Positions 1 through 6,868 are shown, counted from the stretch's first letter. The stretch: 10,495 bases of DNA from JACMIU01 sp043763605 (GCA_043763605.1 JAYULM010000313.1:1-10495); one strand, 5' to 3'. Made by a program: numbers and translations. The notes: a model not told the origin generated them from the letters alone.

Positions 1-6
1 CTCTCT

Positions 7-56
7 GACGCGAAGCGTCTACAGCCGAAGGCTCCCAGCGGAACCCTTCAGGGTCC
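7..56. repeat. Cluster of three short hairpins
   Basis: Three adjacent small palindromes are visible: GACGC-GAA-GCGTC (7-19), AGCC-GAA-GGCT (23-33) and an ACCC-TTCA-GGGT stem with flanking GG/CC (40-56). They lie just downstream of the kinase stop codon on the minus strand, so they could form its mRNA 3' end. There is no T-run on either strand, so this is not a standard intrinsic terminator. The window edge cuts the context, and a degenerate dispersed repeat is equally possible. Confidence 0.4.
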
Positions 57-102
57 GTCCCGCCGTCCGATTACCGTCCGAAGGGAAACCACCCGCCACG
101 AT

Positions 103-1749
103 TTACCCCCCCTCGACCGCCCCCATCATCGCCCGGTGTTCGCGTTGCGACCGGTAAAGCGACTGATAGACCGCGTATTTGGCGTCATGGTAGGCGCGAG
201 TACCGGGGTTCGGATCGATGGTTGTTCCCGACTTGCCCATCGCGCGCATCGCCTCCGTCACCGACGCAAACGCCCCCGACGCGTTCGCGCCGAGGATCGC
301 GGCTCCGAGCAGTACCGATTCCGTTTCGCGCCCGAGGACGACGGGCAGACCGGTAATGTCGGCGTGTTCCTGAAGCCAGAGCGCGTTTTTGGTACCGCCG
401 CCGGTCGCGAGAATTCGGTTGATGGAAAAGCCGTGCCGGTTCAGCGTTTCGATGATTTCCCGCGTCCCGTAGGCGATTGCCTGAACCGTCGCCAGATACA
501 ACCGCGCGTCGAAGTCGGACGATATGTCGAGCGGCAATCCATCGACCATGCCGCGCGCTTTCGGGTCGGCGTGCGGTGAGCGGTTGCCGAGATGGTAATC
601 CAGCACGTGCAGGTCGCGGGTCAAATAGGCGGCGTGCGCCAGATCATTATCCACGCGCTGTTGCTCGACGCACTGATTCAGGATCGTATAGATCGTCGTC
701 CCGCGTTCCTCGGCGACATAGGCGAGATCGGCGAACGCGCTGGAATCCTCGATGACATGGTCGATCAGTTGCCCCGCTGCGGACTGCCCGCCCTCGGTGA
801 GCCACATACCGGGCACCATTGCGCCGAAGTACGGTCCCCAGACGCCCTCGATGAATTTCGGCTCGCGCGACGCCGCCATGTGGCAGTTCGACGTTCCGCC
901 GATCAGCGCGATCACGGTTTCGAGTGCCGCCGGATCGACGCCGTCCGTGCCTTCCCACGCCGCGCCGAGCAGACCCAGCCCGCCCGCGTGCGCGTCGATG
1001 ATCCCTACCGCGACCGCGCAGGAAGTCGTCAAGCCGAAGTGCGCCGCCGCGTCGGGAGTCAGCGTACCGATCCGCTCCCCGAGCGGTCGAATGTCGGTGC
1101 CAACCTGTCCGGTTGTCAGCACGTCGCCGATCCCAATGGCGTCGTAGAACGCCGTGTCCCAGCGGTTTTCCTGACCCCGATATCCCCACTTACAAACGTT
1201 GGTGCAAAGGGAGCGCACATCCAACCGGGAAGCCTGGTAGGTCAGAAAGTCCGCCAGATCGAGAAATTTGGCGGCGTTCGCCCAGGTTTCGGGAAGGTGC
1301 CGCTTGATCCAGAGCAGTTTGGGCGGTTCCATTTCCGGTGAGAACTTGCCGCCGACATAGCGCAACGCCTCATGGTCGCCCGCGTTGATTTCGTCCGCTT
1401 CCCGCGTCGCGCGGTGGTCCATCCAGACGATGATGTTTTGCGCGGGGTCGCCGTCCGGCGACACGGTGAGCGGGTTATTCTCACTGTCGAGCGCAACCAG
1501 CGAGCAGGTCGCGTCGAATCCGATCCCGGTAATCGCTTCCGGCGGGACGCCGGACTCCCGGACCGCCTCGCGCACGGCGAACCCGACCGCCTCCCAAATA
1601 TCCGTGCTACTTTGCTCCGCGTATTCCGGCTTGGGACGCCACATCTTAATGGCTTGCGTTGCCATCCCGCGCCGCTCCCCGGTGAGCGAAAAGACGCCCG
1701 CCCGCGCGGACCCGGTCCCGACATCGACTCCGACAACAAACTGTTCCAT
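103..1749 (-). CDS. FGGY-family pentulose kinase (D-ribulokinase-like)
   Basis: 548 aa, the usual full length for an FGGY sugar kinase. Such enzymes transfer the ATP gamma-phosphate to a sugar hydroxyl in the cytoplasm. The phosphate-1 loop DVGTGSAR is at residues 9-16. GFDATCSLV (78-85) and IVWMDHRA (107-114) follow, and SPEMEPPKLLW (about 137-147) is typical of the FGGY/YDR109c branch (D-ribulokinase) more than of AraB. The likely catalytic base is D252 in IDAHAGG. GGTSNCH (284-290) and ATGGGTKNALW (448-458) are the C-terminal nucleotide-binding motifs. The ATG is followed at once by the conserved beta-strand, which supports this start. An AAGGCGG-like ribosome binding site lies about 10 nt upstream, and a TATACT hexamer (1783-1788) could be a -10 box, with no good -35. 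No sugar transporter or isomerase is adjacent. Substrate is inferred from motifs only; xylulose or another pentulose is not excluded. Confidence 0.88.
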   Translation of the reverse strand: MEQFVVGVDVGTGSARAGVFSLTGERRGMATQAIKMWRPKPEYAEQSSTDIWEAVGFAVREAVRESGVPPEAITGIGFDATCSLVALDSENNPLTVSPDGDPAQNIIVWMDHRATREADEINAGDHEALRYVGGKFSPEMEPPKLLWIKRHLPETWANAAKFLDLADFLTYQASRLDVRSLCTNVCKWGYRGQENRWDTAFYDAIGIGDVLTTGQVGTDIRPLGERIGTLTPDAAAHFGLTTSCAVAVGIIDAHAGGLGLLGAAWEGTDGVDPAALETVIALIGGTSNCHMAASREPKFIEGVWGPYFGAMVPGMWLTEGGQSAAGQLIDHVIEDSSAFADLAYVAEERGTTIYTILNQCVEQQRVDNDLAHAAYLTRDLHVLDYHLGNRSPHADPKARGMVDGLPLDISSDFDARLYLATVQAIAYGTREIIETLNRHGFSINRILATGGGTKNALWLQEHADITGLPVVLGRETESVLLGAAILGANASGAFASVTEAMRAMGKSGTTIDPNPGTRAYHDAKYAVYQSLYRSQREHRAMMGAVEGG

Positions 1750-2042
1750 AAAAAATCGCCGCCTTGCAGTTTACTCTGGCTGAGTATAGCCAAAAACAGA
1801 GGTTATCATAAGAGATGACTTAGATGTTCTGTCATATGAAAACTCGACAACACTCTCAAAGCCCATCCTCCTCACCAACGGAAGGCACTGTCGACGATTA
1901 ATTTCCGTCAGGGCAAGCCTTAAAATCCTTGGATGATCACCAACTGGAAGTCACTAATCTCACGTATGATGCATCAATCTCACAGATTTCCCAACCAGAG
2001 TTTGGAAAATATTTAAGAATTTGGTATCAGCACGAGCCACTC
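1750..2042. other. AT-rich intergenic region, no gene seen
   Basis: This stretch separates the stop of the acyltransferase gene from the kinase start. It is clearly more AT-rich than the flanking genes and shares that with the acyltransferase. I see no ORF with a ribosome binding site, no RNA gene and no hairpin followed by a T-run. Its right part probably belongs to the same acquired segment as the acyltransferase. Confidence 0.5.
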
Positions 2043-3176
2043 TCATTTTACAACAGGCTTCTCGAAAAGCTTCTTCCACAATCTGTTTCCGAGTGATTGC
2101 CCGGCTTTCTCAACGTAAACGAAAGAAAGATACGCCAAACATAGCGTTGGAATTAAAGCGGCTATAAGAACTACGAGATACATAGTTATAGTTGAGGAGA
2201 ATAGTTCTACATCGTTAAAATAGTTTCCGACTGCTTTAATTATGGGCTGATGCCATAGATATATGGAATAGCTAAAAACACCAACTGACTCCAGAATTCT
2301 CGTTCTCGATTTGGCATCGTTGCGCGGCAGTCGAATGACCTCCTCGATCAGGGCTGCGAAGCCGATGGAGAATAAACTGAACGAAATAATAACGAGATAC
2401 CGAGTTTGCGTCGCGATCACAGCAGCAACGAGTGCGATGAAAATCCAGGGTCTCCCAAATAATCTTTTGTTTTGTACGAAATATTCGGCGACAAGAGCAC
2501 CCAATACCCAATCCATCCAGACTATCGGAGTAAGTGCCCATTTTTGCGTGATTGCTGTTGTCGTGTCAAGGCTTCCCGCCGAAAACTTGATTATAACTAA
2601 TCTGGACAATAGCGAAATAATTACTGTACACCAGAATGCACCATGAATGCCAAAACGATGACGCAAAACAAGTAGGACAGGGTACAGAGCGTAGAACTGC
2701 ATCTCAACAGCAATGCTCCAGAAAGAGGAATTGATACTAAAAAACGTTTGATTAGAAACATTGTGAAGGAATAAAGCATGTAAAACAAAGGAAATGACGC
2801 CTCGATCCCAAAAAGCGAAGACGATCAGGGCGACAACATATGCTGGATAAACCCGCCAGAAGCGCCGCCAGTAGAAATGCAGGACATCGAACTTCCTTTC
2901 GCTTTGGAGAAAAGAAAGATGAATCACGAATCCACTTAATACAAAAAACAGTGGCACCCCCGCCCAACCCAGTGTAAACGGATAGAAGTATAGGAAGTTA
3001 TTGTCCCGAGCAGCAGTAAAATCCCTGAACGTGTTTCCCCATAAAAGGTGATCCGCACCAAACACATGTAGCCCATGATAGAGCACTACAGCAATAATCG
3101 CCCAAGCACGCAACAGATCGAGTTGCGGCAAATGACGAGTTTTGGCTTCGTTTAATTGATGCGGCGCAATTGACAT
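2043..3176 (-). CDS. Acyltransferase 3 family membrane protein (OafA-like)
   Basis: 377 aa integral membrane protein of the acyltransferase-3 family, which typically acetylates surface polysaccharides, lipopolysaccharide or peptidoglycan using a cytoplasmic acyl donor. The family signature is near the N-terminus: LDLLRAWAIIAVVLYHG, with R23 and the presumed catalytic H34 (R-x10-H). GVPLFFVLSGFVI (about 73-85) and the basic loop FYWRRFWRVYPAYV (about 101-114) follow, as is standard. About ten hydrophobic helices fill the rest, and the length is complete. The ribosome binding site is weak. Base composition is much more AT-rich than in the neighbouring genes, no polysaccharide genes are nearby, and a MITE-like element lies about 95 bp upstream, so horizontal acquisition is likely. 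Family assignment is firm; the acyl acceptor is unknown. Confidence 0.85.
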   Translation of the reverse strand: MSIAPHQLNEAKTRHLPQLDLLRAWAIIAVVLYHGLHVFGADHLLWGNTFRDFTAARDNNFLYFYPFTLGWAGVPLFFVLSGFVIHLSFLQSERKFDVLHFYWRRFWRVYPAYVVALIVFAFWDRGVISFVLHALFLHNVSNQTFFSINSSFWSIAVEMQFYALYPVLLVLRHRFGIHGAFWCTVIISLLSRLVIIKFSAGSLDTTTAITQKWALTPIVWMDWVLGALVAEYFVQNKRLFGRPWIFIALVAAVIATQTRYLVIISFSLFSIGFAALIEEVIRLPRNDAKSRTRILESVGVFSYSIYLWHQPIIKAVGNYFNDVELFSSTITMYLVVLIAALIPTLCLAYLSFVYVEKAGQSLGNRLWKKLFEKPVVK

Positions 3177-3270
3177 ACTTGTAGATTACGGAGGTGCCAG
3201 GCTTATTCCTTTACCAGAAATCCGCTTAAAGTAGGTCTGTTCGCGAACTCAGGATTAGTTCTACGCGAAT

Positions 3271-3400
3271 GAGCCTCTTGCAATAATCGGTATTGTGATC
3301 CAAATCGGCACCGACCCATTGAGTTTATGCCACGCTCGTTGCGAAAATTTGGTGGATAACAACGATTCTCGCTCTGTCGCTCTATTTTTGCAAGAGGCTC
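3271..3400. mobile_element. 130-bp MITE-like element with 13-bp terminal inverted repeats
   Basis: GAGCCTCTTGCAA at 3271-3283 is exactly inverted as TTGCAAGAGGCTC at 3388-3400. The outer bases are flanked on both sides by AAT (3268-3270 and 3401-3403), compatible with a 3-bp target duplication. There is no ORF inside. Ends of the form GAGnCnnTTGCAA resemble those of some IS5-group insertion sequences, so this may be an internally deleted, non-autonomous derivative. That family link rests on memory of end sequences. The element lies between the acyltransferase start and the jag stop. Confidence 0.65.
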
Positions 3401-3431
3401 AATAATATAAAACGTATTCTCAGGGAACGAC

Positions 3432-3914
3432 TTATGCGGCGGGAGAAATGATGATGTACCGATCCGGTTCCAGACCTTCGCTGTACGTCTGTACGCCGTG
3501 CATTTCGGCGACGACGTTATGGATGATCCGGCGTTCCATCGGAGTAAGTGGGTCGAGGACGGCTTCCTGTCCCGTGGCGAGAACCTGCTCGGCGAGATCG
3601 GTGGCGAGTTTGACCAGCGTCGCCTCGCGCTTTTTGCGGAAATCGTCGGCGTCGAAGAGGATGCGCAGGCGCGCGTTGCCGCGCCGGTTGATCACCTGTC
3701 CCGCGATGAAGCCGAGGGCGTCGAGGATCTGCCCGTTCCTGCCGACCATGCGCGCGGCGTCGGGACCGTCGAACGCGATAACGATACCTTCCGGCTCATC
3801 CTCCGCGACACGCACCGTTAATTCGAGAGCGGGAGTGGCGGCGGAAGCGACTCCCTCGGCGAACTGGATCGCCTTTTCCTTCACCGCCTGAATATCGTTA
3901 TTTAAGTTAGCCAT
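3432..3914 (-). CDS. jag: Jag/KhpB-like RNA-binding protein (KH + R3H)
   Basis: 160 aa cytoplasmic single-stranded nucleic-acid-binding protein, normally encoded just after yidC (SpoIIIJ-associated protein; KhpB/EloR in Gram-positives, where it works with KhpA on RNAs linked to cell elongation). A KH domain covers about residues 30-90 with the GxxG loop as GRNG (58-61). An R3H domain covers about 118-158, with LDPLTPMERRIIHNVV carrying the R-x3-H pair R128/H132, and the end DRYIIISP is typical. The N-terminal Jag_N domain of Firmicutes proteins is absent, so this is the short form. No clear Shine-Dalgarno sequence precedes the ATG. A possible promoter lies immediately upstream, so jag may be transcribed separately from yidC with a very short leader. 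Last gene of the rpmH-rnpA-yidD-yidC-jag cluster. Confidence 0.9.
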   Translation of the reverse strand: MANLNNDIQAVKEKAIQFAEGVASAATPALELTVRVAEDEPEGIVIAFDGPDAARMVGRNGQILDALGFIAGQVINRRGNARLRILFDADDFRKKREATLVKLATDLAEQVLATGQEAVLDPLTPMERRIIHNVVAEMHGVQTYSEGLEPDRYIIISPAA

Positions 3915-3924
3915 GCTATCGGCT

Positions 3925-3954
3925 ATTATGACGTTTTTCTGGAGACTTCGCCAA
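3925..3954 (-). promoter_or_regulatory. Possible sigma70-type promoter for jag
   Basis: On the minus strand, TTGGCG (3949-3954) and CATAAT (3925-3930) are separated by 18 bp. The predicted transcript start would lie only a few nucleotides before the jag ATG, which fits the lack of a Shine-Dalgarno sequence but would make a nearly leaderless mRNA. The match is moderate and could be chance. Confidence 0.35.
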
Positions 3955-3960
3955 TCGGGT

Positions 3961-4054
3961 TAGTGGTCAGTGGACGGTGAACAGTGGGCAGTAAGAATCG
4001 GACGGCGAGCCGCATCTTCCGAACTGTCCACTGACCACTGTCCACTGACCACTA
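3961..4054. repeat. Heptad-built inverted-repeat element, copy A
   Basis: The outer 15 bp are perfect inverted repeats (TAGTGGTCAGTGGAC at 3961-3975 and its complement at 4040-4054). Each arm is made of tandem 7-bp units of the form [AT][CT]AGTG[GA]. On the minus strand the element's first three bases, TAG (4054-4052), are the yidC stop codon. The interior contains smaller hairpins. The same design recurs at 6066-6172. A long stem-loop in the yidC-jag mRNA is expected and could act in 3'-end stability or termination, but there is no T-run. Confidence 0.8.
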
Positions 4055-5368
4055 TTTCTTCCGATTCTTCGGCGAGATCAGGCGCGGGTTCGGTACCAGC
4101 GGACCCGAGGTGGTCGCCGGTGCCGTCGCCGTGACATTTACCGCATCTACCGGGTTTCCGCCCGCGTCCAGAACCAGCGGGGCAAGTTTCGGGAGTTGCC
4201 GGTTGATGATCCACTGCTGACCGAGCGTCAGGATGTTCGACATGAACCAGTACAACACGAATGCCGATGCCCATTGCCCGTTCCACATCACGAAAAAGAA
4301 CATCAGCGGCATCGTGATCGCCATCTGTTTCTGGGTTTCGATGGCTTGCGGGTCCGCCGACGATTGCGGCGTGAAACGCATCTGGAAATACATCGAGGCC
4401 ACATACGCCAGCATCAGGATCATGTCCGACTCGGCGAGGTTGGGCGCGACGGCTCCCGCGAACGGCGCGGGCCATTTCTGAGACGCCATTCCCAGTTTCG
4501 CGTTGATCCACAGGAAATGGTGGCTGGTGAAGTGGAACTGGTAGTGTGCGATGACCTGATACATGAGCAGGGTGATGGGCCACTGCGCGAGTGCCGGGAG
4601 ACAACCGGCGAGCGGGTTGATGCCGTGTTTCTTGTTGAACTCCTGCACCTTCTCGTTGGAGAGCATCATGTCATCTTTGTACTTCTCTTGGATCTTCTTC
4701 ATCTCCGGCATGAACCGCTTCATTTCGTTCGACTGAACCAGCACCATCTTTCGCAGGGGCCAAGTCAGAAGCGTCACCGCGACGGCGACGATAAAAAGAG
4801 CCAGCACGGCATTGTTGCCCGCGATCTTCATCAGGGCGTCCATCACCATATAGAAATATGATTTTTGGTTCTGATTGTCCAGTTCGTGTGTGATCTGCTC
4901 GTACAGCGTCACTGCGTCCTGCGGGAGCGTGGACGTGCCGAGGCTACCGACCGGGTCCGTTTTGAGACCCGCTTTGAGGAGGGTATAGGCTTGATGCTTC
5001 TGGTCGAGTTTGTCGGACGCGATCCGCGCCGCCTCCATCGTCGCCGAAAGTCCGGTCGCCGTGTTTTTGTACTTATTCGCCGCGACAGTGTAGTATGTCA
5101 CCGCGTCCGTATAGATCTTTTTTGCTTCTTCCTTGCTTCCGGCTTTCATGGCATCGTCGGCGACTTTCACCTTCGACGCGCCATCTTTCAAGGCTTGTTC
5201 CGGGTTCGCGCTGACCGGGATCTGTGCCCCCAGCGGCGTGCCGGGCGCGCAGCCGACGACGCCGGTAAGGGCGACGACGAACAGAAGGAGTAGCGCGACA
5301 AGGCGGGCGGTGGTGAATCGCGGCGGGGTCTTGTCAGTTTGCGACGTGGTTTGCAGATTCAAAAGCAT
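4052..5368 (-). CDS. yidC: YidC/Oxa1-family membrane protein insertase, lipoprotein form
   Basis: 438 aa insertase that places proteins into the cytoplasmic membrane, alone or with SecYEG. A signal sequence (about 22-39) ends in a lipobox-like VVGC with C40, as in SpoIIIJ-type homologues. Residues about 56-165 form a helical, TPR-like segment (KEEAKKIYTDAVTYYTVAA and similar) instead of the beta-sandwich P1 domain of proteobacterial YidC. The conserved insertase core starts about 170: YFYMVMDALMKIAG, a first core helix followed by TWPLRK with the likely groove arginine R206, the cytoplasmic helical hairpin (about 214-250), NPLAGCLPALAQWPI (251-265), then helices around 316-330, 350-362 and 368-385. 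The tail is basic (PKNRKK). The ATG overlaps the end of yidD by 35 bp. GGAG abuts this ATG, so the in-frame TTG two codons later, with 6-nt spacing, is a possible true start. The stop codon is the edge of repeat copy A. Confidence 0.93.
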   Translation of the reverse strand: MLLNLQTTSQTDKTPPRFTTARLVALLLLFVVALTGVVGCAPGTPLGAQIPVSANPEQALKDGASKVKVADDAMKAGSKEEAKKIYTDAVTYYTVAANKYKNTATGLSATMEAARIASDKLDQKHQAYTLLKAGLKTDPVGSLGTSTLPQDAVTLYEQITHELDNQNQKSYFYMVMDALMKIAGNNAVLALFIVAVAVTLLTWPLRKMVLVQSNEMKRFMPEMKKIQEKYKDDMMLSNEKVQEFNKKHGINPLAGCLPALAQWPITLLMYQVIAHYQFHFTSHHFLWINAKLGMASQKWPAPFAGAVAPNLAESDMILMLAYVASMYFQMRFTPQSSADPQAIETQKQMAITMPLMFFFVMWNGQWASAFVLYWFMSNILTLGQQWIINRQLPKLAPLVLDAGGNPVDAVNVTATAPATTSGPLVPNPRLISPKNRKK

Positions 5369-5633
5369 CTCCAGACGAACTTTCCATTAGGGCAGATTTT
5401 GGCAGTTCCGGAACGGGATCGTAACCGCCGGGATGAAACGGGTGACAGCGTCCGACGCGGCAGACGCCGAGCCATAGCCCGCGCGGTGCCCCGTGGCGAA
5501 TAATCGCCTGTGCCGTGTATTCGGAGCAGGTAGGAGTGAACCGGCAAACCGGGGGGCGGAACGGCGCGGTCTTCTGGTAGATGCGTATGCACCCGACAAA
5601 AAAACGCCCGGTCCATTCTCCGATTCGGTTCAC
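5334..5633 (-). CDS. yidD: Membrane protein insertion efficiency factor YidD
   Basis: 99 aa small, probably membrane-associated protein that aids YidC-dependent insertion. The family's diagnostic motifs are clear: an amphipathic N-terminal helix (about 8-20), then PPVCRFTPTCSEYTAQAI (28-45, with C30 and C36) and RCHPFHPGGYDPVP (62-75, with C63). About 20 residues follow the core, a region that varies in the family. The start is GTG and shares a GTGA overlap with the rnpA stop codon; the end overlaps yidC by 35 bp. This tight packing points to translational coupling across rnpA-yidD-yidC. Confidence 0.93.
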   Translation of the reverse strand: MNRIGEWTGRFFVGCIRIYQKTAPFRPPVCRFTPTCSEYTAQAIIRHGAPRGLWLGVCRVGRCHPFHPGGYDPVPELPKSALMESSSGDAFESANHVAN

Positions 5634-6058
5634 GTTTCGGTTTCCGTATCCTTCCCGTTTCTTTCAGACACCGGACGCGCGGCGGCGGTTGCACGGAGAA
5701 CGCCTCCGCGCCGCCCGAGTTCCCGCACCGCATTTTCCAGTTCCGTGTAAGAGGCGCGCACGGATTCGCTCCGCGCAACGAAAACGGCGTCAAAGCCCTG
5801 CCGCCACGCTTCCCCATCGTCCGGGTTTCCCACGAGCCGACAGATTTCGCGTAGCCGCCGCTTGACACCGTTACGGTCATGCGCCTTGCCTACTTTTTTA
5901 GATACGGAAAAACCGAACCGCCGCGTTTCCGCGTCCGCGCTTTCTTTTGGGTGCCACCGCACATGGAGCACTAAAAGCGGGTTCGCCCACGACTTTTTGC
6001 GTCCATAAACGGCGGCAAAGTCACGTCGTCGGGCGAGGCGATTCGGTTTCGGAAGCAT
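5630..6058 (-). CDS. rnpA: Ribonuclease P protein component
   Basis: 142 aa basic protein subunit of RNase P, which binds the catalytic RNA and helps remove 5' leaders from pre-tRNAs. The N-terminus (LPKPNRLARRRDFAAVY) is canonical, and SVSKKVGKAHDRNGVKRRLREICR (51-74) is the family's core signature. The usual RNR triplet of that motif reads RNG here (62-64), which is atypical but occurs in an otherwise intact motif. GFDAVFVAR (about 88-97) is the conserved late strand. The C-terminal about 25 residues are polar and variable. The gene sits between rpmH and yidD as in most bacteria. There is no recognisable Shine-Dalgarno sequence: repeat copy B ends only a few bases before the ATG, so the leader is largely repeat-derived. 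Confidence 0.94.
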   Translation of the reverse strand: MLPKPNRLARRRDFAAVYGRKKSWANPLLVLHVRWHPKESADAETRRFGFSVSKKVGKAHDRNGVKRRLREICRLVGNPDDGEAWRQGFDAVFVARSESVRASYTELENAVRELGRRGGVLRATAAARPVSERNGKDTETET

Positions 6059-6065
6059 GTAATGA

Positions 6066-6172
6066 TTAGTGGTTAGTGATCAGTGGTCAGTGAGTAGTGC
6101 CGGAGGGACTCGCGGTAGCCGCTGACTCCTCCACATTCTGACCACTGATCACTAACCACTGACCACTAACTA
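6066..6172. repeat. Heptad-built inverted-repeat element, copy B
   Basis: A perfect 23-bp inverted repeat (6068-6090 against 6138-6160) surrounds a 47-nt centre that can fold further (GCGG/CCGC and GGAGG/CCTCC). The left arm reads as five 7-bp units (TTAGTGG TTAGTGA, then TCAGTGG TCAGTGA GTAGTGC); the right arm is the same design inverted. On the minus strand the element follows or includes the rpmH stop codon TAG (6172-6170). It matches copy A (3961-4054) in unit sequence and in its position at a stop codon. Confidence 0.85.
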
Positions 6173-6319
6173 ATGCTTGTAGGCGACGACGGTCAGGATG
6201 TGCCGACCGCGGTTGCGGCGGCGGCGCAGGACGTTCTGTCCGTCCAGGGTTTGCATCCGTTGTCGGAAGCCGTGTACGCGCAGGCGGCGTCGGTTTTTAG
6301 GTTGCCAAGTACGTTTCAT
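6170..6319 (-). CDS. rpmH: 50S ribosomal protein L34
   Basis: 49 aa. Translating the minus strand from ATG at 6319 gives MKRTWQPKNRRRLRVHGFR, then RQRMQTLDGQNVLRRRRNRG, then RHILTVVAYKH and TAG. This is the highly conserved L34 sequence: the KRTWQP start, the basic RRR-HGFRxRM block, and the LxxRRxxGRxxLxV end. L34 is a small rRNA-binding protein of the large ribosomal subunit. An AGGAG (6332-6336) lies 12 nt upstream, and a good sigma70-type promoter precedes it. It is the first gene of the rpmH-rnpA-yidD-yidC(-jag) operon. The stop codon coincides with the start of repeat copy B. Confidence 0.96.
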   Translation of the reverse strand: MKRTWQPKNRRRLRVHGFRQRMQTLDGQNVLRRRRNRGRHILTVVAYKH

Positions 6320-6351
6320 AAATCAGTCAAACTCCTCAAAATGTCCGGGTC

Positions 6352-6380
6352 ACTATACCACGCGCTTTCGCCGGTCGCAA
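6352..6380 (-). promoter_or_regulatory. Sigma70-type promoter of the rpmH operon
   Basis: On the minus strand TTGCGA (6375-6380) and TATAGT (6352-6357) are separated by exactly 17 bp. Transcription would start near 6345, about 25 nt before the rpmH ATG, with the AGGAG site inside the leader. The -35 box overlaps a small palindrome, CGCAA-CGC-TTGCG (6376-6388), in the shared region with the divergent ferredoxin gene. Confidence 0.65.
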
Positions 6381-6422
6381 CGCTTGCGCTTTCTCCGTTT
6401 GGAGAGGTACAGTACGACTATT

Positions 6423-6839
6423 ATGGCAGGCACGAATCCCTATATTACCGCACAAGAATACGAGAAACCAAATTTCCCGTATCAGATTACGATTATTCAC
6501 GAAGGCGACCCCCACGTATTCACCGTTGACCCCAAAGATCTACCTTACGAACGTTCCGGTTTGATCGGCTCGATCCTCGATATTTGTGAGGGACACGATA
6601 TTCCCCTCGAACACACCTGCGGCGGAGTTCTGGCTTGCTCCACATGCCACGTGATCGTGCGCGAAGGACTGGATACCTGCAACGAGGCGAATGACGAGGA
6701 GTTGGATCAGTTGGAGGAGGCACCGGGCATCACGATCAAGTCGCGCCTCGGTTGCCAGTGCGTCCCGAACGGCACGAAGCCGGTCGTGATAGAAATCCCG
6801 AACTGGAACCGCAACGCGGTGAAAGAAACGCCGCATTAG
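6423..6839 (+). CDS. [2Fe-2S] ferredoxin, adrenodoxin/ISC type
   Basis: 138 aa soluble electron carrier. The cluster ligands follow the adrenodoxin/ISC-ferredoxin spacing: C66-x5-C72-x2-C75 in HTCGGVLACSTCH, and C111 in SRLGCQC. The acidic partner-binding stretch NEANDEELDQLEEAPG (87-102) and the GLDTCNEAND context are typical of ISC ferredoxins, which pass electrons in Fe-S cluster assembly. About 20 extra residues precede the ferredoxin fold. The start at 6423 is chosen because an upstream in-frame extension would run antisense through rpmH. A GGAGAGG motif (6401-6407) is about 15 nt from the ATG, longer than ideal. Divergent from rpmH, and 29 bp before the Uma2 gene, which may be co-transcribed. 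No isc or hsc genes are visible, so a role in cluster assembly is family knowledge only. Confidence 0.88.
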   Translation: MAGTNPYITAQEYEKPNFPYQITIIHEGDPHVFTVDPKDLPYERSGLIGSILDICEGHDIPLEHTCGGVLACSTCHVIVREGLDTCNEANDEELDQLEEAPGITIKSRLGCQCVPNGTKPVVIEIPNWNRNAVKETPH

Positions 6840-6868
6840 CAACGACGACGGAAAAGGAGGTCGTACCC

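Noticed and set aside
592..1341. Long plus-strand ORF of 249 codons inside the kinase gene
   Set aside because: It is antisense to a well-conserved FGGY kinase, has no recognisable domain, and is explained by GC-rich codon bias creating an open opposite frame.
3352..3360. DnaA-box-like TTATCCACC on the minus strand near jag
   Set aside because: A single imperfect 9-mer inside the MITE-like element, without further boxes or an AT-rich unwinding region, does not support an origin.
6066..6172. CRISPR-like array from the tandem short repeats
   Set aside because: The 7-bp units are contiguous with no spacers and are arranged as inverted arms; no cas genes are present.
6198..6422. Upstream in-frame extension of the ferredoxin ORF
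   Set aside because: The extension is read antisense through rpmH and its promoter and has an Arg-rich shadow sequence; the ATG at 6423 gives the expected ferredoxin N-terminus.
6752..6868. Upstream in-frame extension of the Uma2 ORF
   Set aside because: It overlaps the ferredoxin coding region in another frame, while the AAGGAGG at 6854-6860 clearly marks the ATG at 6869.
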